A DNA stretch of 24,028 nucleotides, taken from assembly GCF_937934665.1 (NCBI RefSeq), contig NZ_CALGYW010000085.1:1-24028 (forward strand). The letters are read 5' to 3'. Shown here piece after piece: positions 15,790 to 23,973 of this stretch. Under the pieces are notes generated by a model, which saw only the letters and a list, made by a program, of their open reading frames with translations, was not told the DNA's origin and did no database searches. A program made the translations under genes and the position numbers. How positions within the stretch are numbered: the first letter of the stretch is position 1; each line of letters opens with the position of its first letter. The stretch is from an uncultured Anaerococcus sp. (GTDB lineage: Bacteria > Bacillota > Clostridia > Tissierellales > Peptoniphilaceae).

Positions 15790-16795
15790 TTTTACTCCTA
15801 TAAATAGCATCAAGTCCTAATTCCAAGGCTCTTTTTTGAAGGTCACTTAAATCTTCAGGGAATTTTTCAGCGTATTTTTCCAATAAAGAATTTGGATACA
15901 GGTGAACTAAATCATACAGCGAGGCATCCTCGCTAATCTTTAGGTCCAGTAGGGACACCTTTAAATCCTTTTCTAACTTCTTTTTATTAATCTTGCCATT
16001 AAGCTCTAACCTGAGGTAATTTTCCTTATTATCTTCCAGTTTATGTTTTAGGTAAGAGGATAAGTTATCCTCATTTTTAAAATCACTAAGCTTTAACTTA
16101 TAGTCATAAAACTTCATTATAGATGAATCTATATGACTTATATTTCCTTCATCATAGTAGATATAACCATAATCATAGGTATCAGAAAAATCACTAGGCT
16201 CAATTGATCCTGAATAATATATATTATCTCCAAAGTCTTCCCACTTATGGATATGGCCTAAGGCTACATAGTCAAAACCCACATTCTTTAATTTATCTAA
16301 GTTTAAATTTAAGTATGGACTAGCCTGATTATTTATGCTTGCGTGGCAAAGTAAGATATTAAAATACCTATCATCTAGCCTTGTGTCATAAGGAAATTTG
16401 CCCTTATATATCCTATCACTGTAGGATAGGCCGTAGATCCTAGTTGAGTCTATTTCATAATACTCAAGATTTTCACTTGAGAATATATGAAAATTACTAG
16501 GCTTCATTTTTAATATTGCTTCATTGTCTTCACTTATATAGTCATGGTTTCCCGCTACATAAAAAATATCCTTATCAAAATTTTCAAGGATTTCAAAAAG
16601 CTCTTTGTAATCTTTTAGGGTAAAAAGGCTTCTTTCATATAGGTCGCCTGCCATAAGTAAAAAATCTACGTCCTTATTAGTATCTAAGATATTTTTTAAT
16701 GATTTTCTATTATTTTCCCTAATTTTATTTGATAGCCCACTTTTAAAATCAAACCTATCTCCAAGATGGCAATCAGCCAGGTGGATAAATTTCAT
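15782..16795 (-). CDS. SbcD/YhaO-like DNA repair exonuclease
   Basis: This is probably the nuclease subunit of an Mre11-Rad50-like complex with the following ATPase gene. The 337-residue product has the phosphoesterase motifs DCHLGD (8-13), GDLYER (50-55), GNHDY (82-86), LLCHAS and LGHIHKWE. It also has the YYSGSIEPSDFSD segment, typical of SbcD/YhaO just after the metal sites, and a small C-terminal domain. No clear Shine-Dalgarno precedes the ATG. It overlaps the phosphatase stop as ATGA, so translation is likely coupled. Confidence 0.87.
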   Translation of the reverse strand: MKFIHLADCHLGDRFDFKSGLSNKIRENNRKSLKNILDTNKDVDFLLMAGDLYERSLFTLKDYKELFEILENFDKDIFYVAGNHDYISEDNEAILKMKPSNFHIFSSENLEYYEIDSTRIYGLSYSDRIYKGKFPYDTRLDDRYFNILLCHASINNQASPYLNLNLDKLKNVGFDYVALGHIHKWEDFGDNIYYSGSIEPSDFSDTYDYGYIYYDEGNISHIDSSIMKFYDYKLKLSDFKNEDNLSSYLKHKLEDNKENYLRLELNGKINKKKLEKDLKVSLLDLKISEDASLYDLVHLYPNSLLEKYAEKFPEDLSDLQKRALELGLDAIYRSKND

Positions 16796-17361
16796 ATTAG
16801 GTTTACACTTTCTATTAGCTTTTTATTATCCTTAATATTATAAACTGTTAGCGATCCATTATCTATCCAAAAAGATTGCCAGTTAGCTAGGTCTTTTAAG
16901 ATCCAAAATAAACTTGACCTTATAGCTATACCGTGGCTTATAGCAAGGATATTTTTATCTCCTTTTGATTTTTCATCCAAAAAATCTCTAAGCCTAGCTA
17001 CAACATCTTTCCTAGATTCACCATTTGGGTATTTCAGGTCAAAATAAGCATCTTTTTCTTTCTCGAAAAAATCTTTATAGTTTTTCCTTACATCAAAAAC
17101 ACCTTGGCCCTTAAAATCTCCAAAATCCATTTCATTAAGTCTTGTATCTACTAAAAAATCATCAAAACCTAGTATTTTTGCTGTCTCCTGGCTTCTTATA
17201 AGACCAGAAGTATAAACTTCATCAATTTCATAATCCTTAAGCAAGGCCTTGGTCTTATCTAATATATATAAACCTGACTTTTCAAGTCTTGTGTCAGGTG
17301 TAGAGTATTTTTTTTCTATATTTGACATGGTAAGTCCATGTCTTACAAAAATAATTTTCAT
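16792..17361 (-). CDS. Histidine phosphatase family protein (phosphoglycerate mutase-like)
   Basis: The 189-residue product shows the RHG triad at 7-9 (catalytic H8), R56 in GLIRSQET, an acidic residue E77 in LNEMDFGDF and the second histidine H143 in ISHGIAIR. This is the branch of small phosphatases such as CobC/PhoE, and the substrate cannot be assigned here. It heads the operon, with AGAGGTGA before the ATG and a TATAAT (17379-17384) upstream. It lies with nuclease, ATPase, phosphoesterase and CYTH genes and no cobalamin genes, so a CobC role is unlikely. Confidence 0.88.
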   Translation of the reverse strand: MKIIFVRHGLTMSNIEKKYSTPDTRLEKSGLYILDKTKALLKDYEIDEVYTSGLIRSQETAKILGFDDFLVDTRLNEMDFGDFKGQGVFDVRKNYKDFFEKEKDAYFDLKYPNGESRKDVVARLRDFLDEKSKGDKNILAISHGIAIRSSLFWILKDLANWQSFWIDNGSLTVYNIKDNKKLIESVNLI

Positions 17362-17378
17362 AATTCACCTCTTTAATA

Positions 17379-17384
17379 ATTATA
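17379..17384 (-). promoter_or_regulatory. -10 element of the phosphatase/nuclease operon
   Basis: On the minus strand this is TATAAT in the sequence TTTGTTATAATTATT, 17 bases before the start codon. The -35 position holds only weak matches. It lies between the terminator of the ABC operon and the gene, so a promoter is expected here. Confidence 0.5.
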
Positions 17385-17415
17385 ACAAAGTTTATCTTTT
17401 TATCTACCTTTGCAT

Positions 17416-17440
17416 AATAAAAGACGGTTTCCCGTCTCTT
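17416..17440 (-). terminator. Terminator of the ABC transporter operon
   Basis: On the minus strand AGACGG, loop GAAA, CCGTCT, followed by TTTATT. The stem begins a few bases after the permease stop codon. The hairpin is short but GC-rich for this genome. Confidence 0.8.
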
Positions 17441-17441
17441 A

Positions 17442-20400
17442 TTATTCCCCACTTGACATGGCTTCTGCCATATCAATTTTCTTTAATTTTTTGTGTACAT
17501 ATACTAGGATTATCAGAGATAAAACTAGGGTAATAGCTGCAGATACTATAAAACTTGGTGGGTGAAGTTTATAAGCTAGCATAATATTTCTTGGAGCAAC
17601 TAGGTCAATTATATACCTAAACATAAGATAGCCTAGCCCAAAACCAAATACTATTCCTAAAAGAGTTAGTATAAATATTTCTCTATAGATATAGGAAGTT
17701 ACTTCTTTAGGATAAAATCCTAAAACTTTTATAGTTGCAAGCTCTCTTTTTCTCTCGCTTACATTTATATCAGTGATATTATACAAAACTACACTTGCAA
17801 GGACAGATGAGATTAAGGTGATTACTACTATTACTAAATTTAAATTATCTAGTAGGGCATCCATAGACGCATAGGCCTTGCCAGTATTTATTACAGCGAG
17901 GACTGACGGAGTGTCTTCTAATTTCTCAATTATCTTTTTAGGCTCACCTTTAATATAATTAGCATTTATTTCTACATCTTCTCCGGCTAATTTTTCATAA
18001 TAATCCTTCGATAGGTAGAGATAATCTCCTACGTAGTTTTCTGCTACGGCTCCAATTTTTACATCAAGATCTTTATCATCAACTCTTACCTGAATTTTGT
18101 CATTTTCTTTTAGGCCAAGTTTTTTGCTGGCATTTTCTGTCAGAACTGCTTGAGATTTTTCTAAGTCTAAAAGATTTTTCCTATTTTGTCTTAGGGAAAC
18201 AAAATCCTTAAACTTTTTATTATCAGATGGAGTTACTATAGATATTTCAAGATCTATACCATCTTTCGATAGGTTAGCTGTATCATTTTCTATTGAAAGA
18301 GTCTCGTAAGAATTTACCTTATTTTCATAATTCTTTTTATCTTCATTACTTGCCTTTTCATCTAAGATTGCAACTGCCTTATAGTTATGAAGTTCGTTTT
18401 GCTGGATGGATGCGGTATCTTTTAGAGAGTCAATCATGGCAAAGCCAAAAAATATTAGGGCTGTACATCCTGCTACACCAAAGATTGTCATAAACATCCT
18501 AGACTTGTACCTAAAGAGGTTTCTAGCAGTGATTTTTTGCATAAATGAAAGGCGTTTCCATATTGGCCTTATCCTCTCAAGTAAAATCGTAGAACCTTTC
18601 TCTGGACTTAGCGGAAGTAAAAGTCTTGCAGGAGTTTCTTTGACAGTTTCTTTTGAAGTAAAGAAAACAGTTAGACTTACTAAGATAGATGATAGAATAA
18701 TTGATCCAACTATCACAGCCAAGGAGTTGACATACTCCACATCGAGGATTTCAAAACCTGTTGAGTAAGCATCAAAAATAACCCTAACTATTATAAGTGT
18801 TCCTAATATTCCACCTATTATGGACCCAACTACTGTTGGTATTAATCCATATATATAAAATCTTTTAGCTATCATTTTGTTAGTATAACCTAGGGATTTT
18901 AAGGTACCGTTTATTATCCTTTGTTCCTGGATATATCTTTTCATAGTTGTTAGAGTAACTAACATGGCTACCATATAGAAAAATACTGGAAATACTTTTG
19001 ATAAGGAATCCATATTTAAGGAATTTTTGTAATAAGTATCAAGGCCTTGGTTGTCAAATATAGTCTCCACATCATACTCTGGATCTCTAAGCTTTAACAG
19101 AGCTTTTTTATTATCAGAGATTTGCTTTTTGCCATCCTCAATTTTCTCTTCTGCCTCACGCTTTTTGTCGTCAAATTCCTTAAGGCCCTTCTCATAGTCT
19201 GTTTTAGAACTAATAAGCTTTTTATAGGCATCTTCTAATTTTCTTTTGCCCTCTCTTTTATTAAAAGCAAGCCTATCCCTACCCTCATAATACTGGGCCC
19301 AACCCTGGTTTATTTCTCTTTGGTTTTTATCAATTTCAGCTTGAGCCGTATTCATTTTATCTAAGGCTTCTTTCTTCTGGGCTTCAAAGTCAGCTTTACC
19401 TTTATTATATTCATCAAACCCAGCATTTAACTGAACTTCCTTTTCTTCTATTTCTTTAAGAGCTGCAAGAAGAGGAGCCTTTTCTTTGTCAATTTGAGCC
19501 TTGAGATTTTCATAATTAGGATTTTCTTCTACCAAAGATGGATCTTCATCACTAGATTCGTTTATTAAGGCATCACTTTTTTCCTTTGCAGCCTTATCTA
19601 TAGCATCAAGCCCGTTTTGAATTTCCGATTTTTTCTCATATAGCTTTGCTTTAGAAGCATTTAATTCGTTTAGCTTTGCCTCTAATACTTTTTCACTTTC
19701 TTGAATTTTTGCCTCATATTCTCTCTTAGAAGCAGCCAGAGTATTTTTAGAATCTTCAAGCTTAGCTTGTCCATCTTCTAGCTTTTTTCTTGATCTTACT
19801 AGCTCATTTTCACCGTTTCTTATTTCTCTTTCAAACTTATTTTTATTAGCTTCATATTTACTAAAACCATCATCTAGATTTTTTTTAGCATCTTTTAGGT
19901 CTTTTTCTGTGGTAGTAAGCTTATCTTCTGCCTTATTTATATCTTCTTCTGCATCAGATATTTTTTCATTAGCGTCAGTTTTTACCTTTTCTAAAACCTC
20001 TTTAGGCCTTTGATATATATCATCTTCTAACTTATCTTTTTTAGCCTTGATAAAGTTTATATACTCTTTGCTTGTCTTATCCATATCAAGAGATTCTTTA
20101 TAAGAAATATTTACTTCATTAAATTTCTCACTTGTAAAATTATTAGAATCTATAAAGGCAAGACCTTCTATTTCTTTTTTTCCAAGTGGAGATAGGTCTC
20201 TCATATCTTCCATAAATTTCTCACTTGTAGTAAAAAAACCAACTACTTTATAACCAGTATTACTTATTTTTGAACTTTCTTTTTGATCATAATTTATATA
20301 GGAAAAACTAAGCTCATCTCCTAACTTATAAAATTTTTTAAGAGACTTATCAAGAATAATTTCATTTTCATTTTTGATTAAAGACCCTTCTTCTAGGTTT

Positions 20401-20735
20401 ATTTTACTAAAGTCCTTATCAAAAGACTTAAGTCTAATAATTTTTTCCCCATCCATTAGGTCAATAGATTTTATATAGGAAATATCTTCTATATCCTTAT
20501 CACTTTCCATAAGAATTTTATCTTCATAGTCCATTGGATAAGTTGACTTTACAATGATATCCGGATGACTAAATTTATTTAAAGATGATTTTAGGCTTTT
20601 TCTCATTGAAGGTCCGGTAAGGTTTAGGGCGACTATTACCATTGTCGCAAGCCCTACCATGACCCCTATAGAAAAAACTTTTCCTTTAGTCTTTTTAATA
20701 TCCCTCAGGATATTTTTTATATAGGTCTTATTCAT
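17442..20735 (-). CDS. FtsX-like ABC permease with long coiled-coil ectodomain
   Basis: This is a membrane subunit of a MacB/FtsX-type ABC system, probably a mechanotransmitter or peptide/lipoprotein exporter rather than an importer. The 1097-residue product has a transmembrane segment at about 19-40, an outer domain to about 240, an alanine/lysine/glutamate-rich coiled coil at about 245-550, then three membrane segments (about 582-600, 627-655, 668-695). A second repeat follows with a membrane segment at about 745-767, a smaller outer domain, and three more segments near the C-terminus. The KRELATIKVLGFY and QRIINGTLKSLGYT sequences are the FtsX-typical cytosolic turns. The gene starts one base after the ATPase stop. 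The substrate and any periplasm-like partner are unknown. Confidence 0.85.
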   Translation of the reverse strand: MNKTYIKNILRDIKKTKGKVFSIGVMVGLATMVIVALNLTGPSMRKSLKSSLNKFSHPDIIVKSTYPMDYEDKILMESDKDIEDISYIKSIDLMDGEKIIRLKSFDKDFSKINLEEGSLIKNENEIILDKSLKKFYKLGDELSFSYINYDQKESSKISNTGYKVVGFFTTSEKFMEDMRDLSPLGKKEIEGLAFIDSNNFTSEKFNEVNISYKESLDMDKTSKEYINFIKAKKDKLEDDIYQRPKEVLEKVKTDANEKISDAEEDINKAEDKLTTTEKDLKDAKKNLDDGFSKYEANKNKFEREIRNGENELVRSRKKLEDGQAKLEDSKNTLAASKREYEAKIQESEKVLEAKLNELNASKAKLYEKKSEIQNGLDAIDKAAKEKSDALINESSDEDPSLVEENPNYENLKAQIDKEKAPLLAALKEIEEKEVQLNAGFDEYNKGKADFEAQKKEALDKMNTAQAEIDKNQREINQGWAQYYEGRDRLAFNKREGKRKLEDAYKKLISSKTDYEKGLKEFDDKKREAEEKIEDGKKQISDNKKALLKLRDPEYDVETIFDNQGLDTYYKNSLNMDSLSKVFPVFFYMVAMLVTLTTMKRYIQEQRIINGTLKSLGYTNKMIAKRFYIYGLIPTVVGSIIGGILGTLIIVRVIFDAYSTGFEILDVEYVNSLAVIVGSIILSSILVSLTVFFTSKETVKETPARLLLPLSPEKGSTILLERIRPIWKRLSFMQKITARNLFRYKSRMFMTIFGVAGCTALIFFGFAMIDSLKDTASIQQNELHNYKAVAILDEKASNEDKKNYENKVNSYETLSIENDTANLSKDGIDLEISIVTPSDNKKFKDFVSLRQNRKNLLDLEKSQAVLTENASKKLGLKENDKIQVRVDDKDLDVKIGAVAENYVGDYLYLSKDYYEKLAGEDVEINANYIKGEPKKIIEKLEDTPSVLAVINTGKAYASMDALLDNLNLVIVVITLISSVLASVVLYNITDINVSERKRELATIKVLGFYPKEVTSYIYREIFILTLLGIVFGFGLGYLMFRYIIDLVAPRNIMLAYKLHPPSFIVSAAITLVLSLIILVYVHKKLKKIDMAEAMSSGE

Positions 20736-20736
20736 A

Positions 20737-21438
20737 CTACCACTCGAGCTCTCTTACAGGGATTGGATTTTCATTTGTATATGACTTTAAAATCCTCCCG
20801 TCTTTTAATTCTATAACTTCATCAGCCATGGGTTTTATAAGTGAATTATGAGTTATTATAATTACTGTTGAATTAAATTTTCTAGAAGCATCTTGGAGTA
20901 GTTTTAGGATATTTTTACCTGTTTGATAGTCAAGAGCTCCTGTAGGCTCATCACATAAGAGAAGTTTTGGGTTTTTTGCAAGGGCTCTTGCTATGGCTAC
21001 CCTCTGCTGCTCCCCACCAGATAGCTGAGAAGGAAAGTTTGACTCTCTTTTTGCTAATCCCACCTGACTTAAAACTTCATCTGCATTCAAAGAACCCTTA
21101 GAAATCTCACTCGCAAGTTCGACATTCTCAAGAGCTGTAAGATTTGGGATTAGATTATAGTGTTGAAATACAAACCCTACATCATCTCTACGATATTTTG
21201 TAAGTTCATTTTCATTAAGCTTACTTAGGTTTTTCCCGTCTATAAAAATATCGCCACTACTTGCTTGTTCCATCCCGCCAATTATATTTAAAAGTGTAGT
21301 CTTTCCAGCTCCTGATGCACCAACAATTATTAAAAGTTTACCCTCATCTAAGTTAAAACTTATCTTATCATTAGCAAGAATCTCAGACTGGCCTGACTTA
21401 TATTTTTTACTTACTTCATTTAACTTTATATAAGACAT
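20737..21438 (-). CDS. ABC transporter ATP-binding protein (MacB/LolD-like)
   Basis: This ATPase should drive the adjoining FtsX-type permease. The 233-residue product has Walker A GASGAGKTT (40-48), the Q-loop FVFQHYN (89-95), the signature LSGGEQQR (139-146), Walker B LLLCDEP (159-165), the D-loop GALD and the switch histidine in IIITHN. The FQHYNLIPNLTALENVEL segment is typical of the MacB/LolD group. AGAGG precedes the ATG. It is separated from thyX by a terminator, so it probably starts its own transcript, though I cannot pick a convincing promoter. Confidence 0.93.
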   Translation of the reverse strand: MSYIKLNEVSKKYKSGQSEILANDKISFNLDEGKLLIIVGASGAGKTTLLNIIGGMEQASSGDIFIDGKNLSKLNENELTKYRRDDVGFVFQHYNLIPNLTALENVELASEISKGSLNADEVLSQVGLAKRESNFPSQLSGGEQQRVAIARALAKNPKLLLCDEPTGALDYQTGKNILKLLQDASRKFNSTVIIITHNSLIKPMADEVIELKDGRILKSYTNENPIPVRELEW

Positions 21439-21487
21439 AGAAACCTCTTCTTTCTTTATCTTTATTCTTTATATATACCCGTTTTAA

Positions 21488-21513
21488 GGCAAAATAAAAG
21501 AGCCAGAGGCCCT
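21488..21513 (-). terminator. Terminator of thyX
   Basis: On the minus strand AGGGCC, loop TCT, GGCTCT, then TTTATTTT. The stem contains one G-T pair and begins within the thyX stop codon region. It separates thyX from the ABC genes. Confidence 0.75.
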
Positions 21514-22286
21514 TAAATGTTTTTAAATTTATCTCTTACTTCTTCTATTTTTCCACAAGTCATTTTCCCCTCAGGACAAGGTCCTCCTATGCATGATGGA
21601 CCAGCCGTTTGAAATACATTTGGATAGATGTCTTTAACAAGTTTAACCATTTGATCAGACATTTCTCTAATCTCCCACTGGGCCCTGTTGCAAGACCTTA
21701 GGTTGAAAAAGTGAAGGAGGGTCCTTGCATTCATTGTAAAAACTATTTTAGTCTCACAAGCATTAGGAAAAACATATCTAGCATCCTCAATTGCCTTTTT
21801 AGAAGCCTTACTTTTTGCCGATTTTTCATCTTCTCCCTCATTAATTAAAGTTTCATAATGTTTTTTACTAAGAATTTCAGTAAGTCTATCATAGGCTTCT
21901 TGGTCTTTTTCCATAGCTTCTATAAAAATCTTCCTTGCTTCTGGATCATCCTTTATGTGAGGTGGGATTATATATTCAAAACCGTCAAGTTTTACATATC
22001 TTTGTGACTGTTGGGAATAAGAGGCAAGCCTATGACGTACTAACTGATGAGTTAGAGTCCTTGAAACTCCTTCAACTGCAAAAGTAAAAGAAATATGCTC
22101 TATAGGACTTAAATGGCCTAGACTTGCAAGCATTTTTACATATTTTGCTATTGAATCTGGGTCTTGCTTTTTGGAAATTTCATCAACACCTACGGGTGAA
22201 TAACATAGTTTCCCCGCCTGGGCTATAGTCTCTTCCCCATTTTTTGTATAATTTAATAAACTAACTTTTAACTTTGTTTCTGCCAT
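21513..22286 (-). CDS. thyX: Flavin-dependent thymidylate synthase
   Basis: ThyX makes dTMP from dUMP using FAD, NADPH and methylenetetrahydrofolate. The 257-residue product has the ThyX signature RHRLASYSQQSQR at 84-96 (R-H-R-x2-S-x4-S-x-R). The second conserved block is LRSCNRAQWEIREM near the C-terminus. The C-terminal tail PSCIGGPCPEGKMTCG is cysteine-rich and longer than in minimal ThyX, though seen in clostridial forms to my knowledge. It lies between the antiporter gene and its own terminator, with an extended -10 promoter at 22311-22319. AGGGAGG precedes the ATG. Confidence 0.96.
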   Translation of the reverse strand: MAETKLKVSLLNYTKNGEETIAQAGKLCYSPVGVDEISKKQDPDSIAKYVKMLASLGHLSPIEHISFTFAVEGVSRTLTHQLVRHRLASYSQQSQRYVKLDGFEYIIPPHIKDDPEARKIFIEAMEKDQEAYDRLTEILSKKHYETLINEGEDEKSAKSKASKKAIEDARYVFPNACETKIVFTMNARTLLHFFNLRSCNRAQWEIREMSDQMVKLVKDIYPNVFQTAGPSCIGGPCPEGKMTCGKIEEVRDKFKNI

Positions 22287-22310
22287 AATTGCCTCCCTTT
22301 ATTGTCACTT

Positions 22311-22319
22311 ATTATACCA
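22311..22319 (-). promoter_or_regulatory. Extended -10 promoter of thyX
   Basis: On the minus strand this is TGGTATAAT, the same nine bases as in front of dnaX and pyrB, 24 bases before the thyX ATG. No good -35 is visible. It lies just downstream of the antiporter stop. Confidence 0.6.
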
Positions 22320-22324
22320 TTTAA

Positions 22325-23527
22325 TTAAACTAAGGCTCTTCTTAAAAGCTTTTTATAAGACTTATCTATCAATATAGCCCCAAGTGGAGCTGTAATAATA
22401 ATTCCAAGGACTGCTATTGATAATATAGACATACCTGAATCTAAACCATTACTAAGGGCAACAGATCCTATAGCCGCTTGCACTGTAGCCTTTGGAGTGT
22501 AGGCAAAAACAGTAAAAACTTTCTCTTTCTTATTAAGTTTACTTTTCCTTACAGAAATATATACACCTATAGACCTAATTAGAAGTCCTAAAATTATTAG
22601 GATAATCCCTGTAAAACCAATACCAGTCATATAGTTTATATCAACCTCTGCCCCAACTAGGACAAATAGTAAAATTTCTGCAAATATCCATAATTTAGCA
22701 AACTTGTCTGAAAGTCTTTTAACCACACTTTCGTCTGCCTTTAACTTATAGTAAGAAGCCATAGCAATTACTGCGAGAAGGCCTGAAAGAGGGATAATAT
22801 TTTTTAAAATATCCTCAAGGCTAACAAGCAAGAAAGCAAGGGCTAGAATTATTATTACCTTTGTTGAATTTCTTATATAAGAACCTTTATTATATTTTCT
22901 TTCAAAAAATAAGTACAATAAATATCCTATCACAATTCCAATAAAAATTCCTAAGATAATAGAGATAGGCACTTTAAATAAGGCCTTATAAGAAAATCCT
23001 TCGCCCTTTGCCATTGCAAGAAATGATGAAAATAAGACCAAAACAAAAACATCATCGCAAGATGCCCCAGCTAGAATCATTTGTGGGATAGACTCGTCAC
23101 TTCCATAACCTTCATCAATTAGCTTTACCATCCTAGGTACGACTATGGCAGGAGAAACTGCGGCCATTACAGAGCCCATAAGTAGGGCGTTTATGAGATT
23201 TAGGCCTAAAAGCTTTGGCACAAAAATCCCGTATGCTAGAATTTCAAAACTTGCAGGTAAAAATGATAATAAAATTGCCGCTGGTCCAACTTTCTTTAAA
23301 TCTTTTATATCAAGACTAAGTCCTGCTTTAAGTAAAATTACAATCAGGGCAATAGTTCTTAAATCTGATGAAATACTTAATATATTTGTATCTAGCAAAT
23401 TTAAAACTTGAGGTCCTAAAATAATTCCTGTAAAAAGCATACCAATAATTCTAGGTAGCCTTAACTTCTCAAATATTTTCGCAAAAATCATACCCAATAT
23501 TATAATAAGCCCAAGTGATAAAATCAT
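22325..23527 (-). CDS. Cation:proton antiporter (CPA family), fluoride-riboswitch controlled
   Basis: This is an integral membrane Na+/H+-type exchanger with about 11-12 hydrophobic segments over 400 residues. The early GMLFTGIILGP (29-39) and the ASCDDVFV core with D158-D159 are typical of the family, the paired acids being the cation/proton site. Paired aspartates are usually linked with electrogenic exchange. It lacks the long cytosolic regulatory tail of larger CPA proteins. The ATG is preceded by AGGAGGG and by a fluoride riboswitch at 23569-23630. Antiporters are among the genes known to follow this riboswitch class, so a role in fluoride or acid tolerance is likely. The ion is not proven. 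Confidence 0.9.
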   Translation of the reverse strand: MILSLGLIIILGMIFAKIFEKLRLPRIIGMLFTGIILGPQVLNLLDTNILSISSDLRTIALIVILLKAGLSLDIKDLKKVGPAAILLSFLPASFEILAYGIFVPKLLGLNLINALLMGSVMAAVSPAIVVPRMVKLIDEGYGSDESIPQMILAGASCDDVFVLVLFSSFLAMAKGEGFSYKALFKVPISIILGIFIGIVIGYLLYLFFERKYNKGSYIRNSTKVIIILALAFLLVSLEDILKNIIPLSGLLAVIAMASYYKLKADESVVKRLSDKFAKLWIFAEILLFVLVGAEVDINYMTGIGFTGIILIILGLLIRSIGVYISVRKSKLNKKEKVFTVFAYTPKATVQAAIGSVALSNGLDSGMSILSIAVLGIIITAPLGAILIDKSYKKLLRRALV

Positions 23528-23544
23528 AAACCCTCCTTACTAAT

Positions 23545-23584
23545 AAAAAAGCTGACAACCCTACAAAATGTAGAAGTCATCAGC
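23545..23584 (-). terminator. Riboswitch-controlled intrinsic terminator
   Basis: On the minus strand GCTGATGACTTCTACA, a short TTT loop and TGTAGGGTTGTCAGC form a long stem with some G-T pairs and one bulge, followed by a T-rich tract. Its 5' arm is the 3' half of the fluoride aptamer, so aptamer folding and termination exclude each other. Confidence 0.85.
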
Positions 23585-23630
23585 ACACGCGTTTTAGATT
23601 ATAATTATCAAGGGAGTACTTCATTCCCTA
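23569..23630 (-). promoter_or_regulatory. Fluoride riboswitch (crcB motif)
   Basis: Read on the minus strand, P1 is AGGGA/TCCCT around the loop ATGAAGTAC. After a linker of about 15 bases come AAAAC, a short GC/GC P2 and the hallmark GCTGATGACTTCTAC (23584-23570). The loop GAAGT can pair with ACTTC in this hallmark, the pseudoknot of the class. The linker between P1 and P2 is longer than in the small Thermotoga example. Fluoride binding should stabilise the pseudoknot, prevent the terminator and turn the antiporter gene on. Confidence 0.87.
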
Positions 23631-23636
23631 ACTTTA

Positions 23637-23664
23637 ATTATATGCAAATTTTTCCTAAAATCAA
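23637..23664 (-). promoter_or_regulatory. Promoter of the riboswitch-antiporter transcript
   Basis: On the minus strand TTGATT (23659-23664) and TATAAT (23637-23642) are spaced by 16 bases. Transcription would begin near 23630, right at the 5' end of the aptamer. Confidence 0.6.
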
Positions 23665-23676
23665 ATATTAATATTA

Positions 23677-23973
23677 TTAATTGAAGGGTACAAAAGTCTT
23701 ACCCGAATCAATAGATTTATATTTTTTAATATTGCTATTTATATCCTTACAAATTAGTTTAATAGAGCCATCTTCATCTACTAATACAGAAATATCAGGA
23801 CTAGTATCAGGAATTTCTGAAATAAAAGATAAGATATCATCCTTAATCTCAACAAAAAACCACCTGGACCTAGCCCCTGCCCTATCAATTTCTACAAGTC
23901 CATATGGTGAATTTGGGAGTTGTTTTACATCTTCTAGGCTAAATTTATTTAAAATTTCATATTCATTAGTATT
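23677..23973 (-). pseudogene. Start-less reading frame of unknown function, possible gene remnant
   Basis: A 98-codon open frame runs from after an in-frame TAG (23974-23976) to the stop TAA (23677-23679). Its codon use matches the real genes of the window and the product reads like a soluble protein (SLEDVKQLPNSPYGLVEID, WFFVEIKDD, PDISVLVDEDGS). There is no ATG, GTG or TTG near its start. An ATG in another frame (about 23961-23969) runs into a stop after a few codons. This suggests a 5'-truncated or frameshifted gene, or a rare start. I do not recognise the family. The opposite-strand frame 23681-23977 is probably its shadow. Nothing else is visible at 23977-24028. Confidence 0.35.

Noticed and set aside
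13972..16795. Whether the nuclease/ATPase pair is a phage-defence system.
   Set aside because: The motifs match chromosomal SbcCD/YhaNO-type repair proteins, the flanks are housekeeping operons, and no integrase, toxin or other defence gene is near. The defence reading has no positive support.
18293..18768. Two overlapping plus-strand frames of 66 and 120 codons inside the permease gene.
   Set aside because: They are shadows of the strong FtsX-like frame and show no domain or ribosome binding site.
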